Part shown: in pieces, positions 38,858 to 47,630 of the stretch
Layout of the letters: every line of letters starts with the position of its first letter
Position numbering within the stretch: position 1 is the stretch's first letter
Source: CAVRXZ01 sp963773035
GTDB lineage: Bacteria; Acidobacteriota; Vicinamibacteria; Vicinamibacterales; CAVVIG01
Length of the DNA stretch: 64,000 nucleotides
Direction: 5' to 3'
Assembly: GCA_963773035.1 (NCBI GenBank)
Contig: CAVYZX010000010.1
Span: forward strand, 682,001-746,000
The notes under the pieces: generated by a model
The model's input: the letters and a program-made list of their open reading frames with translations, nothing else
Database searches by the model: none
What the model was told of the DNA's origin: nothing
Translations under genes and position numbers: made by a program

Positions 38858-40030
38858 CTACGGCTTTTTCAGGGCCTCGCGGAGTTTGTCGGCCAGCGAG
38901 CCGAGCCTCTCCGGCTGAACGACATCGGTGCGTTCGGCGTACTCACGCACTTCGTCGGCCTCGCGCATCGCCTGAACAGCCGTCACGCTGAGACGAATTC
39001 GACGCGCCGCGACATCGACGTTGTCAACGACGACCTGGAGCTGGTCGCCGACGCGAAATGCTTTCTTCACGTCCGCATCGCGGGCAACGCCGCTCTCGCT
39101 CAACGGGACGAGGCCCTCCACGCCAGGCTCGAGCTCGACGAACGGGCCGAACTCGGCAACGCGAGTCACGCGCCCGGTGCGCACCTGGCCCGGTTGATAG
39201 GTTTCGCCAACGCTCGACCACGGATCGGTGGCGAGCTGCTTCAGGCCGAGTGAAATCTTCTGCTTTTCAGAGTCGATGCGCAGCACCTTGACCGTGATCT
39301 CGTCGCCGGCCTTGACGAAATGAGAGGCGTCAGGCACACGCTCCCACGCCATCTCCGAGACGTGCAGCAGTCCCTGCACGCCGCTTCCCAGATCCACGAA
39401 CGCGCCAAAGTCGCGCACCGACGCGACGCGGCCGGTGATCACTGCGCCTTCGACAATCGACTTCCTGAACTCCGCCGCGCTCGCCTGCTGCTCCTCTTCG
39501 AGCAGCACACGTCTCGAAACGACGATGTTCTGGCCCTCATCCTTGTATTCGATGATACGGAACCTATAGACGCGCCCTTCGTGCTGGGTATCGGCGTGTC
39601 CGGCACCGGCCGAACGGATATCGATCTGGGAGAAGGGGCAGAAGGCACGCTGGCGCGCGATGCGAACCTCGTATCCGCCCTTCACAGTGCGTTCGACCTT
39701 GCCTTCCACTGGCAGACCCGAATGAAACGCGTCTTGGAGTTGTCGCGCGGAGGCGGCCCCGAACGCCAGCTTGCGCGAGAGCTTCAGCTCGCCCGCGGTC
39801 GATACGACCATCGCTTGGATGCGGTCGCCGACCTTGATCTCGAGCGCGCCGTTGTCGTCTCTCAACTCATCGGTGTCGATTTCGGCTTCGCTCTTACTTC
39901 CGACATCGACCAGCGCCGATTCCTCGCCAATCGCGACGATGGTCCCTTCAATGATCTCTCCTTTGGTGACTCGCCGCGCGCGCTGCGACGCCTCGAACAT
40001 CGTCGCGAAGTCTTCGTCAGGGTTGCTCAA
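38858..40030 (-). CDS. S1 RNA-binding domain protein (ribosomal protein S1-like)
   Basis: This 390-residue cytoplasmic protein contains four S1 (OB-fold) domains at about residues 23-88, 105-172, 192-260 and 278-346. The third and fourth carry the strongest signature: GRVASVRDFGAFVDLGSGVQ with GLLHVSEMAW, and GRVTRVAEFGPFVELEPGVE with GLVPLSE. It is shorter than the usual six-domain S1 of Gram-negatives and sits alone, so it may be an accessory S1 paralogue rather than the essential ribosomal protein. It is divergent from the YjbR gene. Confidence 0.85.
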   Translation of the reverse strand: MSNPDEDFATMFEASQRARRVTKGEIIEGTIVAIGEESALVDVGSKSEAEIDTDELRDDNGALEIKVGDRIQAMVVSTAGELKLSRKLAFGAASARQLQDAFHSGLPVEGKVERTVKGGYEVRIARQRAFCPFSQIDIRSAGAGHADTQHEGRVYRFRIIEYKDEGQNIVVSRRVLLEEEQQASAAEFRKSIVEGAVITGRVASVRDFGAFVDLGSGVQGLLHVSEMAWERVPDASHFVKAGDEITVKVLRIDSEKQKISLGLKQLATDPWSSVGETYQPGQVRTGRVTRVAEFGPFVELEPGVEGLVPLSESGVARDADVKKAFRVGDQLQVVVDNVDVAARRIRLSVTAVQAMREADEVREYAERTDVVQPERLGSLADKLREALKKP

Positions 40031-40121
40031 CTCGATGCTCCTGATGATTGTTTATCACAGCTGTCGACTTCGGGCCCAAGCGAGACGTTGGGGACGGGCG
40101 AGCCGTGCTAAGCTCCGCGCC

Positions 40122-40502
40122 ATGCCACACGGCGGCAGTTTCAAGCGAGTCGAATCCATCGGCTGCACGTTGCCGGACGTGGAGGTGACGACCACGTGGG
40201 GCCAATCCACGCTCAAGGTACGCGGCAAGATGTTCGTGTGCATGGCGGCCAACAAGTCGGCCGAGCCGAACACACTCGTCGTGATGATGGATTTCGTCGA
40301 CCGGGACGCGCTCATTGAAGAAGACCCCGACACCTACTACCTGAAAGAACACTACTTGAATTACCCGTGCGTCCTCGTCCGCCTGTCGCACGTGCGTGCA
40401 GATGCGCTGCGAGACCTCATCACGGGTGCGCACCGATTCGTGAGCGCCAGAATTGGGAGAAGATCAGGCGCCCGTCGTCGTGGCCGTGTTACGCGTCAGT
40501 AA
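40122..40502 (+). CDS. MmcQ/YjbR-family protein
   Basis: This 126-residue protein has the YjbR/CyaY-like fold: VESIGCTLPDVEVTTTWGQS at the start, LKVRGKMFVCMAAN, and VLVRLSHVRADALRDLITGA near the end. These small cytoplasmic proteins are DNA-binding-like in fold but have no assigned function. The ATG at 40122 matches the usual family start, and the frame's longer extension upstream is antisense to the S1 gene. The C-terminus is a basic tail. Confidence 0.85.
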   Translation: MPHGGSFKRVESIGCTLPDVEVTTTWGQSTLKVRGKMFVCMAANKSAEPNTLVVMMDFVDRDALIEEDPDTYYLKEHYLNYPCVLVRLSHVRADALRDLITGAHRFVSARIGRRSGARRRGRVTRQ

Positions 40503-40580
40503 GAGCGCACGGCCCTATCATCCCGAGTACTGTATCGATAGTTGAGGCAACTTCGGCGGATGGATTTCAAGGTGGGCGAC

Positions 40581-41645
40581 ATGACCCGATATGCACTTTT
40601 ACTGGCCGGTCTGATGGCGGTGACGGGGCCGGCCGTGATCACCGGACAGGGTGAGAACTATCCAATCACGGTGATACCGCCGGCCAAGGGACCATTCACG
40701 TTCGCTCCGGGGTATCAGACGCCGTGGGACAAGATCGAAATCCTGATCAAGGAAAAGCTGGCGCCGAACCTCTACGTGCTTCATGGTTCCGACAGCCTCG
40801 ACCCCGCACACCCCGATGGCTCGGGTGGGCGCGCGCTCGTGCTCTTTGGCCCCGACGGTGTGCTGATGGTGGACTCGCAGAACAGACAGGTTGCCGAGAA
40901 GACGCTGAAGACGTTGCGCTCGTTCACGGATGGGCCAATCCGGATCATGGTCAATACGCACGTGCACAGTGACCACACTGGTGGCAACGCCTTTTTCGCC
41001 TGGCAGGGGGCACTCATCTACTCCCAAGAGAATCTGCGGAACGAGCTGCTGCGTCCGCCCTCGCGCGGCGGCGCCGCGCCGGCGATCGATATGGCCGGGA
41101 TTCCCGTCGCGACGTACGCCTTCAATCCGACGACGATCGGCGAGCCGGCGGTGACGTTCTACATGAATGGAGAGACCGTCGATTTCATCCCGATGATGCC
41201 GTCGCACACGGCCGGGGACACGATCGTGCGATTCCGCAAGGCCGACGTCATCTACATCGAAGATTTCTACCGCAACTTTGGCTACCCGTTCGCGGACCAG
41301 GCCAACGGCGGCTCACTCCGGGGAATGCTCGAGGCCGCCGATCTCATCGCCAAGCTGGCCGGTCCAGGGACGACCCTGGTACCCGGTCACGGCACGCTGA
41401 TCAAGAAGGACGATTTGCTGCCGTATCGTGCGATGGTCGTGGATATCTTGGACAAGGTGAAGATACTGCGCGACCAGGGCAAAACGCTTCGGGAGGTGCT
41501 GGCGCTCAACCTGACCGCACCCTATGACGCGCAGACGCTCGGCGACACGCAGCAGAGTAAAGTCCGGTTCATCACCGAGGCGTACGACGAGGTGAACGGA
41601 CTTCCGTCAATCGTCGACGGCAAGCGCACGATGCCGGTCCACTAG
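40581..41645 (+). CDS. Exported MBL-fold metallo-hydrolase
   Basis: From the ATG at 40581 the protein has 354 residues and a signal peptide (1-19). The zinc-binding motif is NTHVHSDHTGGN (about residues 120-131). Later metal ligands fall in MMPSHTAGDTIVRF and LVPGHGTLI, and a middle IEDFYRN replaces the more common aspartate site GDxF. The fold matches the periplasmic lactamase-like hydrolases seen next to amidohydrolases in this phylum. Upstream ATGs (40542, 40560) would disturb the signal peptide. Substrate unknown. Confidence 0.88.
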   Translation: MTRYALLLAGLMAVTGPAVITGQGENYPITVIPPAKGPFTFAPGYQTPWDKIEILIKEKLAPNLYVLHGSDSLDPAHPDGSGGRALVLFGPDGVLMVDSQNRQVAEKTLKTLRSFTDGPIRIMVNTHVHSDHTGGNAFFAWQGALIYSQENLRNELLRPPSRGGAAPAIDMAGIPVATYAFNPTTIGEPAVTFYMNGETVDFIPMMPSHTAGDTIVRFRKADVIYIEDFYRNFGYPFADQANGGSLRGMLEAADLIAKLAGPGTTLVPGHGTLIKKDDLLPYRAMVVDILDKVKILRDQGKTLREVLALNLTAPYDAQTLGDTQQSKVRFITEAYDEVNGLPSIVDGKRTMPVH

Positions 41646-41646
41646 T

Positions 41647-41670
41647 GTTCGGGACTATTTCCGCAACTGG
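41647..41670. repeat. 24-base repeat, partner at 48127-48150
   Basis: This segment (gttcggga.. to ..ccgcaactgg) directly after the MBL gene stop recurs at 48127-48150 with one mismatch, in the same orientation. At the second site it lies inside a larger patch of interspersed repeats. Confidence 0.6.
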
Positions 41671-41792
41671 CTCATCAATGCCGCCGAACCACCATGCGGT
41701 ACGCCACCGTGGCGCGCTGCGGCGCGCAACTGTCCCGAAGGTGTGTCAGAATCGAAAGTGCCAGCGCGACTGCCACGCGAAGGAAGTGTTTC

Positions 41793-42785
41793 GTGACACG
41801 TCGTCTGAAGAAACTCCTGGTCGTTGGTTCAATCGCATTCATTCCATCCCAAGCGTTCGCACAAACCTTCGGTTCAATATCCACACAATCCACTGATTCG
41901 CCTGGCGCCGCCGAAGTTGATGCCAGCGGCCTGGCGACGCCGACCGGGCATGAAGTGAATTTCGGTGTTGGAGGCTACGAGTATGTCGAGCCCGGCGATA
42001 CGAGCATTTCGATTCACGGCCCCAAATTCGGAGGCGGATATACGGGCACGATGTCACTCAATTCGGGTCAGCACTGGTTTCTCCAGGCCGATGCGCAAGG
42101 CCTTTTTGGCAGCACCACTTACGATGGCTGGTGTTCGCCCTTCCTCATCACGCCTGACGGCACGTCGCCAAATGGCTACGCGCTGGATATTGGTGACCCG
42201 TCGCCGTGCAGTGAGACTGGCGACAAGGATTGGTACGTGGAAGGCCGTGCCCTGGTCGGCAAGGACTTCATTGGCCACAAATGGGGATGGTCACCTGATA
42301 TCGGCGTGGGCCTCCGTCATCTGTCGAATGGCACGACCGGCGTCGCCGGATACCGCACGGACGACTATCTGTACCTGCCAGTCGGCATTACGGCACGCAC
42401 CATCGTGGCTTCGCACAACGCGCTGAGCTTCAACCTGGAATACGACCAGTTGCTTCATGGTTGGCAAAGGACGCACGACTCGCAATTGGGCGGTGGAGAT
42501 GTACCGGCGACACCGATTGCACCCGCGTTCACGATCGAAGGATTCTCCGATATCTCGTTCGATCAGCACTCAGGATGGGCGCTGCGCGCAGGTGCGAAAT
42601 ACCAGATGACCAGGCACTGGTCGGTGGAGCCTGAGTACGTCCACTGGAACGTCAGCGCTTCGCCGGTGAACTATGAGACGGCGACGTTTACGGTCAACAC
42701 CATCACTGTGGGGCAGCAGCTCGGCGCGTATGAGCCGTTGAACAGGACCGACGAGTTCATCGGAAAGCTTGGGTTTCGTTTCTAG
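41793..42785 (+). CDS. Outer-membrane beta-barrel protein with an RHxSN motif
   Basis: Starting at a GTG (41793) with an aaggaag ribosome-binding site, this 330-residue protein has a signal peptide (1-23, ending AFAQ). Alternating beta strands follow, and it ends in the terminal aromatic signature FIGKLGFRF used by outer-membrane barrels. The middle contains GVGLRHLSNGTTG; an H-x-S-N motif is the catalytic site of PagL-type lipid A 3-O-deacylases. This protein is longer than PagL, so lipid A deacylation is only a possibility. It faces the PDGKPDLSG copy 5 tail to tail. Confidence 0.7.
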   Translation: MTRRLKKLLVVGSIAFIPSQAFAQTFGSISTQSTDSPGAAEVDASGLATPTGHEVNFGVGGYEYVEPGDTSISIHGPKFGGGYTGTMSLNSGQHWFLQADAQGLFGSTTYDGWCSPFLITPDGTSPNGYALDIGDPSPCSETGDKDWYVEGRALVGKDFIGHKWGWSPDIGVGLRHLSNGTTGVAGYRTDDYLYLPVGITARTIVASHNALSFNLEYDQLLHGWQRTHDSQLGGGDVPATPIAPAFTIEGFSDISFDQHSGWALRAGAKYQMTRHWSVEPEYVHWNVSASPVNYETATFTVNTITVGQQLGAYEPLNRTDEFIGKLGFRF

Positions 42786-42917
42786 ACGAAGCTCGGCGAA
42801 CCCGAGCGAAGTCTGGAGGCAGGGATTCGTGCCGAAAGCGATGAGCGGAGCGATCGAAGCCTAGAACCGGGCCGAGCAGCCAAGCGCGCGCAGCTTGTGC
42901 TCGATGTTCGACGATTC
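42786..42917. repeat. Interspersed repeat patch between convergent genes
   Basis: This gap contains a shortened tRNA-like piece (ggaggcagggattcg, 42815-42829). A 33-base block at 42854-42886 is identical to 50666-50698. A related, weaker match occurs near 47965 (gagcagccaagcgcg). No gene is present. Confidence 0.7.
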
Positions 42918-43700
42918 CTATTTGCCAACCATGTGCGGGAGATCTCTGTTGTTCTCCTGGCAGATGTACTCGTAAAGCTCGACGCCAACTGCCCACGGGA
43001 TCGTGTAGGCCGTCGTCCAGGGTTTGGTGTAGGCCTTTGGATCGTCAATGGTCACTTGGTAGTGAAGGGTCGCTTCATTGACCCGTGTGAATCGCTCGAT
43101 CACGTGAAGGGCATCGGTGTGCGGATGGCCGGCCTGATCGAGCCATGTCGCTTCATTGAACCCAACTACATCGACGACTAGGGTGTCGCCGTCCCAGTGG
43201 CCCACTGAATCGCCCAGGAACGAGGGATTGGGATCTTCCGAATGCGGTCGCCCATCTGTGAAGATCGTACGCCACACATGCGCACCACCTTCGAATACGA
43301 ACAACACACGATCCTTGAGTTGAAAGATCTGAAACGGAAACGGCGTCGCCATCATCCTCGGGATCCCTGGAGGAAGGCACCTGGACTCGGGATCGTGCTT
43401 TTGCAGGTTGGCCTGACGATCTTCAAAGACCGCCCGGGCCCACGGCTGGAACGGGACATCGACCTGCCGCTCGACCGGCGATCGATTCGGATCGCCCCCA
43501 GCTAAGTTGGCGATGACACGGGGATTCCATGAACCCTTTTCGTTTCCAAGATCGGGGTGGCCATCGGGCAGCCGAGGTGTCGGACCGACCGCGCCGGTTG
43601 CCGACCCAGAACGCTCGGGGATTCTTCCTGCGATCACCTGCGCGAAAGCGTGCGAACACAGGGCGGAAAGAACAATCGCACCGGCTAGCCAAGCTCTCAC
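42918..43700 (-). CDS. Exported PDGKPDLSG-family protein (copy 5)
   Basis: This 260-residue protein has a signal peptide (1-20, ending AFAQ). Its signature is a diverged form, TPRLPDGHPDLGNEKGSWN, but the core is strongly conserved: RCLPPGIPRMM, IFQLKDRVLFVFEGGAHVWR, VGHWDGDTLVVDVVGFNEAT, IERFTRVNEATLHYQVTIDD, YTKPWTTAY and the C-terminal EYICQENNRD. It is divergent from the MBL gene at 43808, with 107 bp between. Function unknown. Confidence 0.8.
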   Translation of the reverse strand: MRAWLAGAIVLSALCSHAFAQVIAGRIPERSGSATGAVGPTPRLPDGHPDLGNEKGSWNPRVIANLAGGDPNRSPVERQVDVPFQPWARAVFEDRQANLQKHDPESRCLPPGIPRMMATPFPFQIFQLKDRVLFVFEGGAHVWRTIFTDGRPHSEDPNPSFLGDSVGHWDGDTLVVDVVGFNEATWLDQAGHPHTDALHVIERFTRVNEATLHYQVTIDDPKAYTKPWTTAYTIPWAVGVELYEYICQENNRDLPHMVGK

Positions 43701-43807
43701 GTGACCTCTGAAGCAGTGAGAAATCGACGCACGGCATCATACCGAAACGAGCGGAATCGATGTGAAAAGAGTGACCAACGCCGCGCGACGTGGAGTATAT
43801 ACGAGCC

Positions 43808-45298
43808 ATGAAAAGGCTCTTGCTGACCGTGTGTACGTTCCTCCTGGCAGTTGTGGCCATTCGAAGCCAGGACGCAAGCGGTCCGATTGCAGCCGCCGGC
43901 ACCGCACTTGGCGCCGGAGCGCTGCGCTCCATCCAGTATTCCGGTTGGGGCTTCGATTACATCTTCGGGCAGCCCTATGACGGTGCTTCGCCGTGGCCCC
44001 GCTTCAGCGTTCCCAGCATCACGGTCGGAATTGATTACACGACGAACACACTTCGCGACGAGCGGCGCAGAGCGCAGGTCGAGAATCCGCCGCTCGGCGG
44101 CGGCTTCCAGCCGCTGGTCGGCGAACTCCGTCAGATCTGGGCGCTCAGCGGCAGATACGCGTGGGACATTGTCGGGCAGACGGCCGCGCCCGCAGCGGTC
44201 GAACGCGACATGCGCAGTGCCGTCGACGGACGAACAACGCAGATATGGCTGACACCGCACGGCTTCATCAAGGCAGCTCAAGCCGGCAACGCGGCTGTTC
44301 GCGCCGAAACCGTACGGGGAATCAAACAGAACGTCGTCACGGTCACCACGCCAATGAAGGTTCGCCTGGAAGGAGTACTGAACGAGCAAAATCTCGTCGA
44401 TCGGATCGAGACATGGTTCGGTAATCCTGTTCTCGGCGATATCAAGCTGGAGGCAATCTTTTCCGGGTACAAGGACTTCGGCGGTGTGAAGTTCCCGACG
44501 CGGATCCTCCAGCGATTAGCGGGCTATCCCGTTCTCGATGTGACCATCACCGACGTAAAGCCAAATGCGCCGGTGACGCTGGAGGTGCCGACGTCCATAA
44601 GCCAGGCGTCGAGCCCGCCAGCCGCCCTCGTTCCTGAAAAAGTATCGGACGGCGTGTGGATTGTCCCTGGCAACGCGAAGAGCATCGCCATCGAATTTCG
44701 CGATCACGTGGCAGTCGTGGATGCGCCTGAAAACGAAGCACGTTCGGTGGCGGTCATTGATGCGGTCCGTAAGGCGATTCCCGGTAAGTCAATCAGGTAC
44801 GTTGTTAATACGCACCACCACTTCGACCATTCGGGAGGGCTCCGTACGTACGCCGCCGAGGGCGCGACCATTGTGACGCACGCTGCCAACATTCCGTACT
44901 ACCAGCAGGTCTGGGCCAATCCGCGCACCATCGCTCCCGACCGCCTGGCCCAATCGGGTCGCACGCCGGTGTTCGAAGGCATCGTTGGCAGCAGGACGTT
45001 TCGAGACGACACGCGCGAGATGGTCGTTTATCACTACCCGGGAAACATGCACAATGCCGGGATGCTGATGGTGTTCCTGCCCAAGGAAAGGTCCTTGATT
45101 GAGGCGGATTCGTTTACACCGGCGAGCAGCCCGAACGAACCGCCCGGAGCAGTGGTGAACCTCGCGCAGTTCGTCGAGGCAGTCGAACGCCTGCGGTTGG
45201 ACGTTCAGCAGATCATCCCGATTCACGGTCGCCTTACCACGTTTGACGAAGCACGTTCGGCGGCGGACACCTTCAAACGAACACAATTGTTCCGATAG
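43808..45298 (+). CDS. Large exported MBL-fold hydrolase
   Basis: This protein of about 496 residues has a signal peptide (1-18). The N-terminal 270 residues are a beta-rich domain (GALRSIQYSGWGFDYIFGQP, FKDFGGVKFPTRI-like strands) resembling a lipoprotein-carrier fold. The C-terminal MBL domain has the zinc motif VVNTHHHFDHSGGLRTYAAE (about residue 340), YHYPGNMHNAGM as the third ligand and IIPIHGRLTTFDE at the end. The combination is typical of a large periplasmic MBL family common in Acidobacteriota. The ATG at 43808 lacks a strong ribosome-binding site. Confidence 0.85.
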   Translation: MKRLLLTVCTFLLAVVAIRSQDASGPIAAAGTALGAGALRSIQYSGWGFDYIFGQPYDGASPWPRFSVPSITVGIDYTTNTLRDERRRAQVENPPLGGGFQPLVGELRQIWALSGRYAWDIVGQTAAPAAVERDMRSAVDGRTTQIWLTPHGFIKAAQAGNAAVRAETVRGIKQNVVTVTTPMKVRLEGVLNEQNLVDRIETWFGNPVLGDIKLEAIFSGYKDFGGVKFPTRILQRLAGYPVLDVTITDVKPNAPVTLEVPTSISQASSPPAALVPEKVSDGVWIVPGNAKSIAIEFRDHVAVVDAPENEARSVAVIDAVRKAIPGKSIRYVVNTHHHFDHSGGLRTYAAEGATIVTHAANIPYYQQVWANPRTIAPDRLAQSGRTPVFEGIVGSRTFRDDTREMVVYHYPGNMHNAGMLMVFLPKERSLIEADSFTPASSPNEPPGAVVNLAQFVEAVERLRLDVQQIIPIHGRLTTFDEARSAADTFKRTQLFR

Positions 45299-45361
45299 CT
45301 CGCGCCGCGCCCGCATCAGATCGATGAACGTCGTAACGGGACAACCAAGGATTTGAGGGTC

Positions 45362-46486
45362 ATGGTAAAGAGTCCGCGCCGTCGCCTAATCGTCGTCCGC
45401 TTCATATTGGCCATTGTCAGCGTGCTGGTCTCATTGCCATGGTCGGCGCGCGCCGCGGATCTTCCAGGGCGGCTCAGCGACGCCGAGTTTTGGCAGATCG
45501 TGACGGACTTTTCCGAGGCTGGCGGCAGGTTCCAACTGCAATACATGTCCAACGAAGATTCCTTGCAGTTCTTGATTCCGGCCTTGAAAGAGAAAGTCGG
45601 CCGAGACGGCGTTTACATCGGCGTAGGGACGGAGCAGAACTTTACCTACATCGCAGCGCTGCACCCAAAACTCGCATTCGTCGTCGACATCCGCCGCGAC
45701 AACATGCTCGAGCACTTGATGTACAAGGCACTGTTCGAGCTTTCCACCGACCGTGCGGACTTTGTTTCGCGGCTTTTTTCCCGAAAGCGTCCGGCGAATC
45801 TCGACGCGAATGCGAGCGTCCAGATCCTGTTCGGCGCGTTTCAACAGGTTGCATCGGATTCGGCGCTGTACGAGCACACCCTCAACGCTGTGTTGCAACA
45901 CCTCATGAACAATCACGAATTCCAGCTCAGCGAGGCCGATACGAGGACCGTGGCAGCCATCCTGAATACATTTCGCGTGGCTGGACCGTACGTGCTCAAA
46001 GGGACGGGCGACAAGAATCTCAGCTACGCGCAATTGATGGCGGCAACCGATCTGGAAGGCCGAAGCCAGAGTTACCTTGCGTCGGAAGAGAATTTCCGGA
46101 CAGTACAACTGCTCGAGAGGCAGAACCTGATTGTCCCGCTCGTGGGTGATTTTGCCGGCGACAAGGCGATCGCCAGTGTCTCACGGTACCTCAAAGAACA
46201 TAATGCAGTCGTCAACGTTTTCTACGTGTCCAACGTAGAGCGATATCTCTTCGAGCAAGGCGACCACGGAAAGCAGTTCTACGCGAATGTTGCGACGCTG
46301 CCGTTGGATCCTTCGAGTACGTTCATCCGATCGGTGACCGTGGATATCAGCCGCCGCCTGGGAATTCCGCTTCCCGACAGCACGGCCAGCTGGCGGTCGT
46401 TTCTCGTCTCGATTGACGACTGTCTCAAGGGCGTCACGGACGGCCGAATCCAGACTTACCGCGATCTGTTCGAAGGCGTCCGGTAG
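45362..46486 (+). CDS. Conserved exported protein of unknown function
   Basis: This 374-residue protein has a long basic signal peptide (1-32, ending ARAADL). It then reads SDAEFWQIVTDFSEAGGRF, VYIGVGTEQNFTYIAALHPK, LAFVVDIRRDNMLEHLMYKA. The segment G-x-G-x(3)-NFTYI followed by VVDIRR resembles a class I methyltransferase nucleotide-binding fold, an odd feature for an exported protein. I know similar proteins as conserved hypotheticals in Acidobacteriota. It follows the MBL gene by 63 bp in the same direction. Confidence 0.65.
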   Translation: MVKSPRRRLIVVRFILAIVSVLVSLPWSARAADLPGRLSDAEFWQIVTDFSEAGGRFQLQYMSNEDSLQFLIPALKEKVGRDGVYIGVGTEQNFTYIAALHPKLAFVVDIRRDNMLEHLMYKALFELSTDRADFVSRLFSRKRPANLDANASVQILFGAFQQVASDSALYEHTLNAVLQHLMNNHEFQLSEADTRTVAAILNTFRVAGPYVLKGTGDKNLSYAQLMAATDLEGRSQSYLASEENFRTVQLLERQNLIVPLVGDFAGDKAIASVSRYLKEHNAVVNVFYVSNVERYLFEQGDHGKQFYANVATLPLDPSSTFIRSVTVDISRRLGIPLPDSTASWRSFLVSIDDCLKGVTDGRIQTYRDLFEGVR

Positions 46487-46520
46487 CCTCGCCAGCCCGG
46501 CTAGACGCGTGGGCCGGATG

Positions 46521-47630
46521 TCAGTTCGCCTGGTTGGCGGTAAGAGCCAGGACGGCGTACGCCGTCGCGGTGTCGCCCATCATCCGCCCCACGTCGCTCA
46601 TGGGATCCCGCTGCTTGTTGAGGGAGGACGCGGGCCAGCGTCCCGTCGCTCGATCCTGGTTCGCGGCCAGCCATTCCAGCGCCTTCATGACCCGTGGATC
46701 GGTGCCAAAGCCCGTTTCCTGCAGCGCCAGCGTCGCCAGACCGGTGGCGTACCCGTCGCTCGTCTTGTCCTGTTCGCTACCGTCCGATCGCTTCCACGGT
46801 CCCAGCGTGGACATGCTCCATCCACCGTCGGGTAGCTGCAGTCGGAACACGGCGTCCACGGCGGCGCGGATCTGAACCGACGTCAACGTGCCGGGCAATT
46901 TCGCCGCGGCCCATAGGCCCATCAATTGAGTAAAGGGCTGCTGGCGATCGAACTGCTTGCCAAGGTAGCCGCGGAGCGCGTCCAGGCCGCCTTGAATCTC
47001 TGGCGTGGAGGCGTAGCCGTCCGGCGCTGTGCCGATGGCGACTGCCGCCGTTGATGCGCCGAAGTACGGTGATTGATCAGATTCCCACGGGTCGAGGCGG
47101 AAATGGAGCCAGACCCAGGCGCCCGACAGCTCGCCGGTCTTCATCTGGAGCGCCCACATGTTCGCAAACGCCGTGCGCGTGTCGGCGCTGAGGGTGCCCG
47201 CCGACGCGTCCCGCGCCGCCAGAACGGCTGCGTTCAGCACCGACTCCGTTCCACGCGATTGGCTCGTCCTGGGCACACCCGCCGTCTGGTCCGGATAATA
47301 CGGCGCGATCTCGTTCCACTGCCGCACGCGTTTCAATACGTTCTCCTCGAGGGTTGCTTCGGTCGACGAAGCCTGCCGTTCGCCGACCGATGCGCGCAGG
47401 CGCGGTCGTGCAAGCGCGTACGGCAGCGTCGTATGACACGACACGCAGAAGGTGCCGTGATCACGCTGGGCCGACGGGAAGTTCGCCCACCAGGCTTGCC
47501 GTTCGTCCAGGGCGCCGGCCGCAGCCTTGCGGTTCCAGGACGGAGCATCAGCGGCCGTCAACATCAACGGCAGTGTGAGGCCGATCAGACAGGCCGACAC
47601 CGAGGTCCTCGCCGCAGTGAACTTATGCAT
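46521..47630 (-). CDS. Exported alpha/alpha-toroid protein with a c-type heme motif
   Basis: From the ATG at 47630 the protein has 369 residues and a signal peptide (1-28). Near the N-terminus is FCVSCHTTLPYALARP, a single CxxCH heme-attachment motif. The rest is helical with repeats of the squalene-cyclase/prenyltransferase toroid type: DAVFRLQLPDGGWSMSTLGP, ATGLATLALQETGFGTDPRV, KALEWLAANQDRATGRWPAS. It lacks the DxDD of cyclases. It is probably a periplasmic redox or carbohydrate-binding protein. A GTG start at 47651 is also possible. It is tail to tail with the gene at 45362. Confidence 0.75.
   Translation of the reverse strand: MHKFTAARTSVSACLIGLTLPLMLTAADAPSWNRKAAAGALDERQAWWANFPSAQRDHGTFCVSCHTTLPYALARPRLRASVGERQASSTEATLEENVLKRVRQWNEIAPYYPDQTAGVPRTSQSRGTESVLNAAVLAARDASAGTLSADTRTAFANMWALQMKTGELSGAWVWLHFRLDPWESDQSPYFGASTAAVAIGTAPDGYASTPEIQGGLDALRGYLGKQFDRQQPFTQLMGLWAAAKLPGTLTSVQIRAAVDAVFRLQLPDGGWSMSTLGPWKRSDGSEQDKTSDGYATGLATLALQETGFGTDPRVMKALEWLAANQDRATGRWPASSLNKQRDPMSDVGRMMGDTATAYAVLALTANQAN

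Noticed and set aside
38858..40030. The essential six-domain ribosomal protein S1
   Set aside because: Only four S1 domains are present and the usual neighbours (cmk, ihf) are absent; it is described as S1-like instead.
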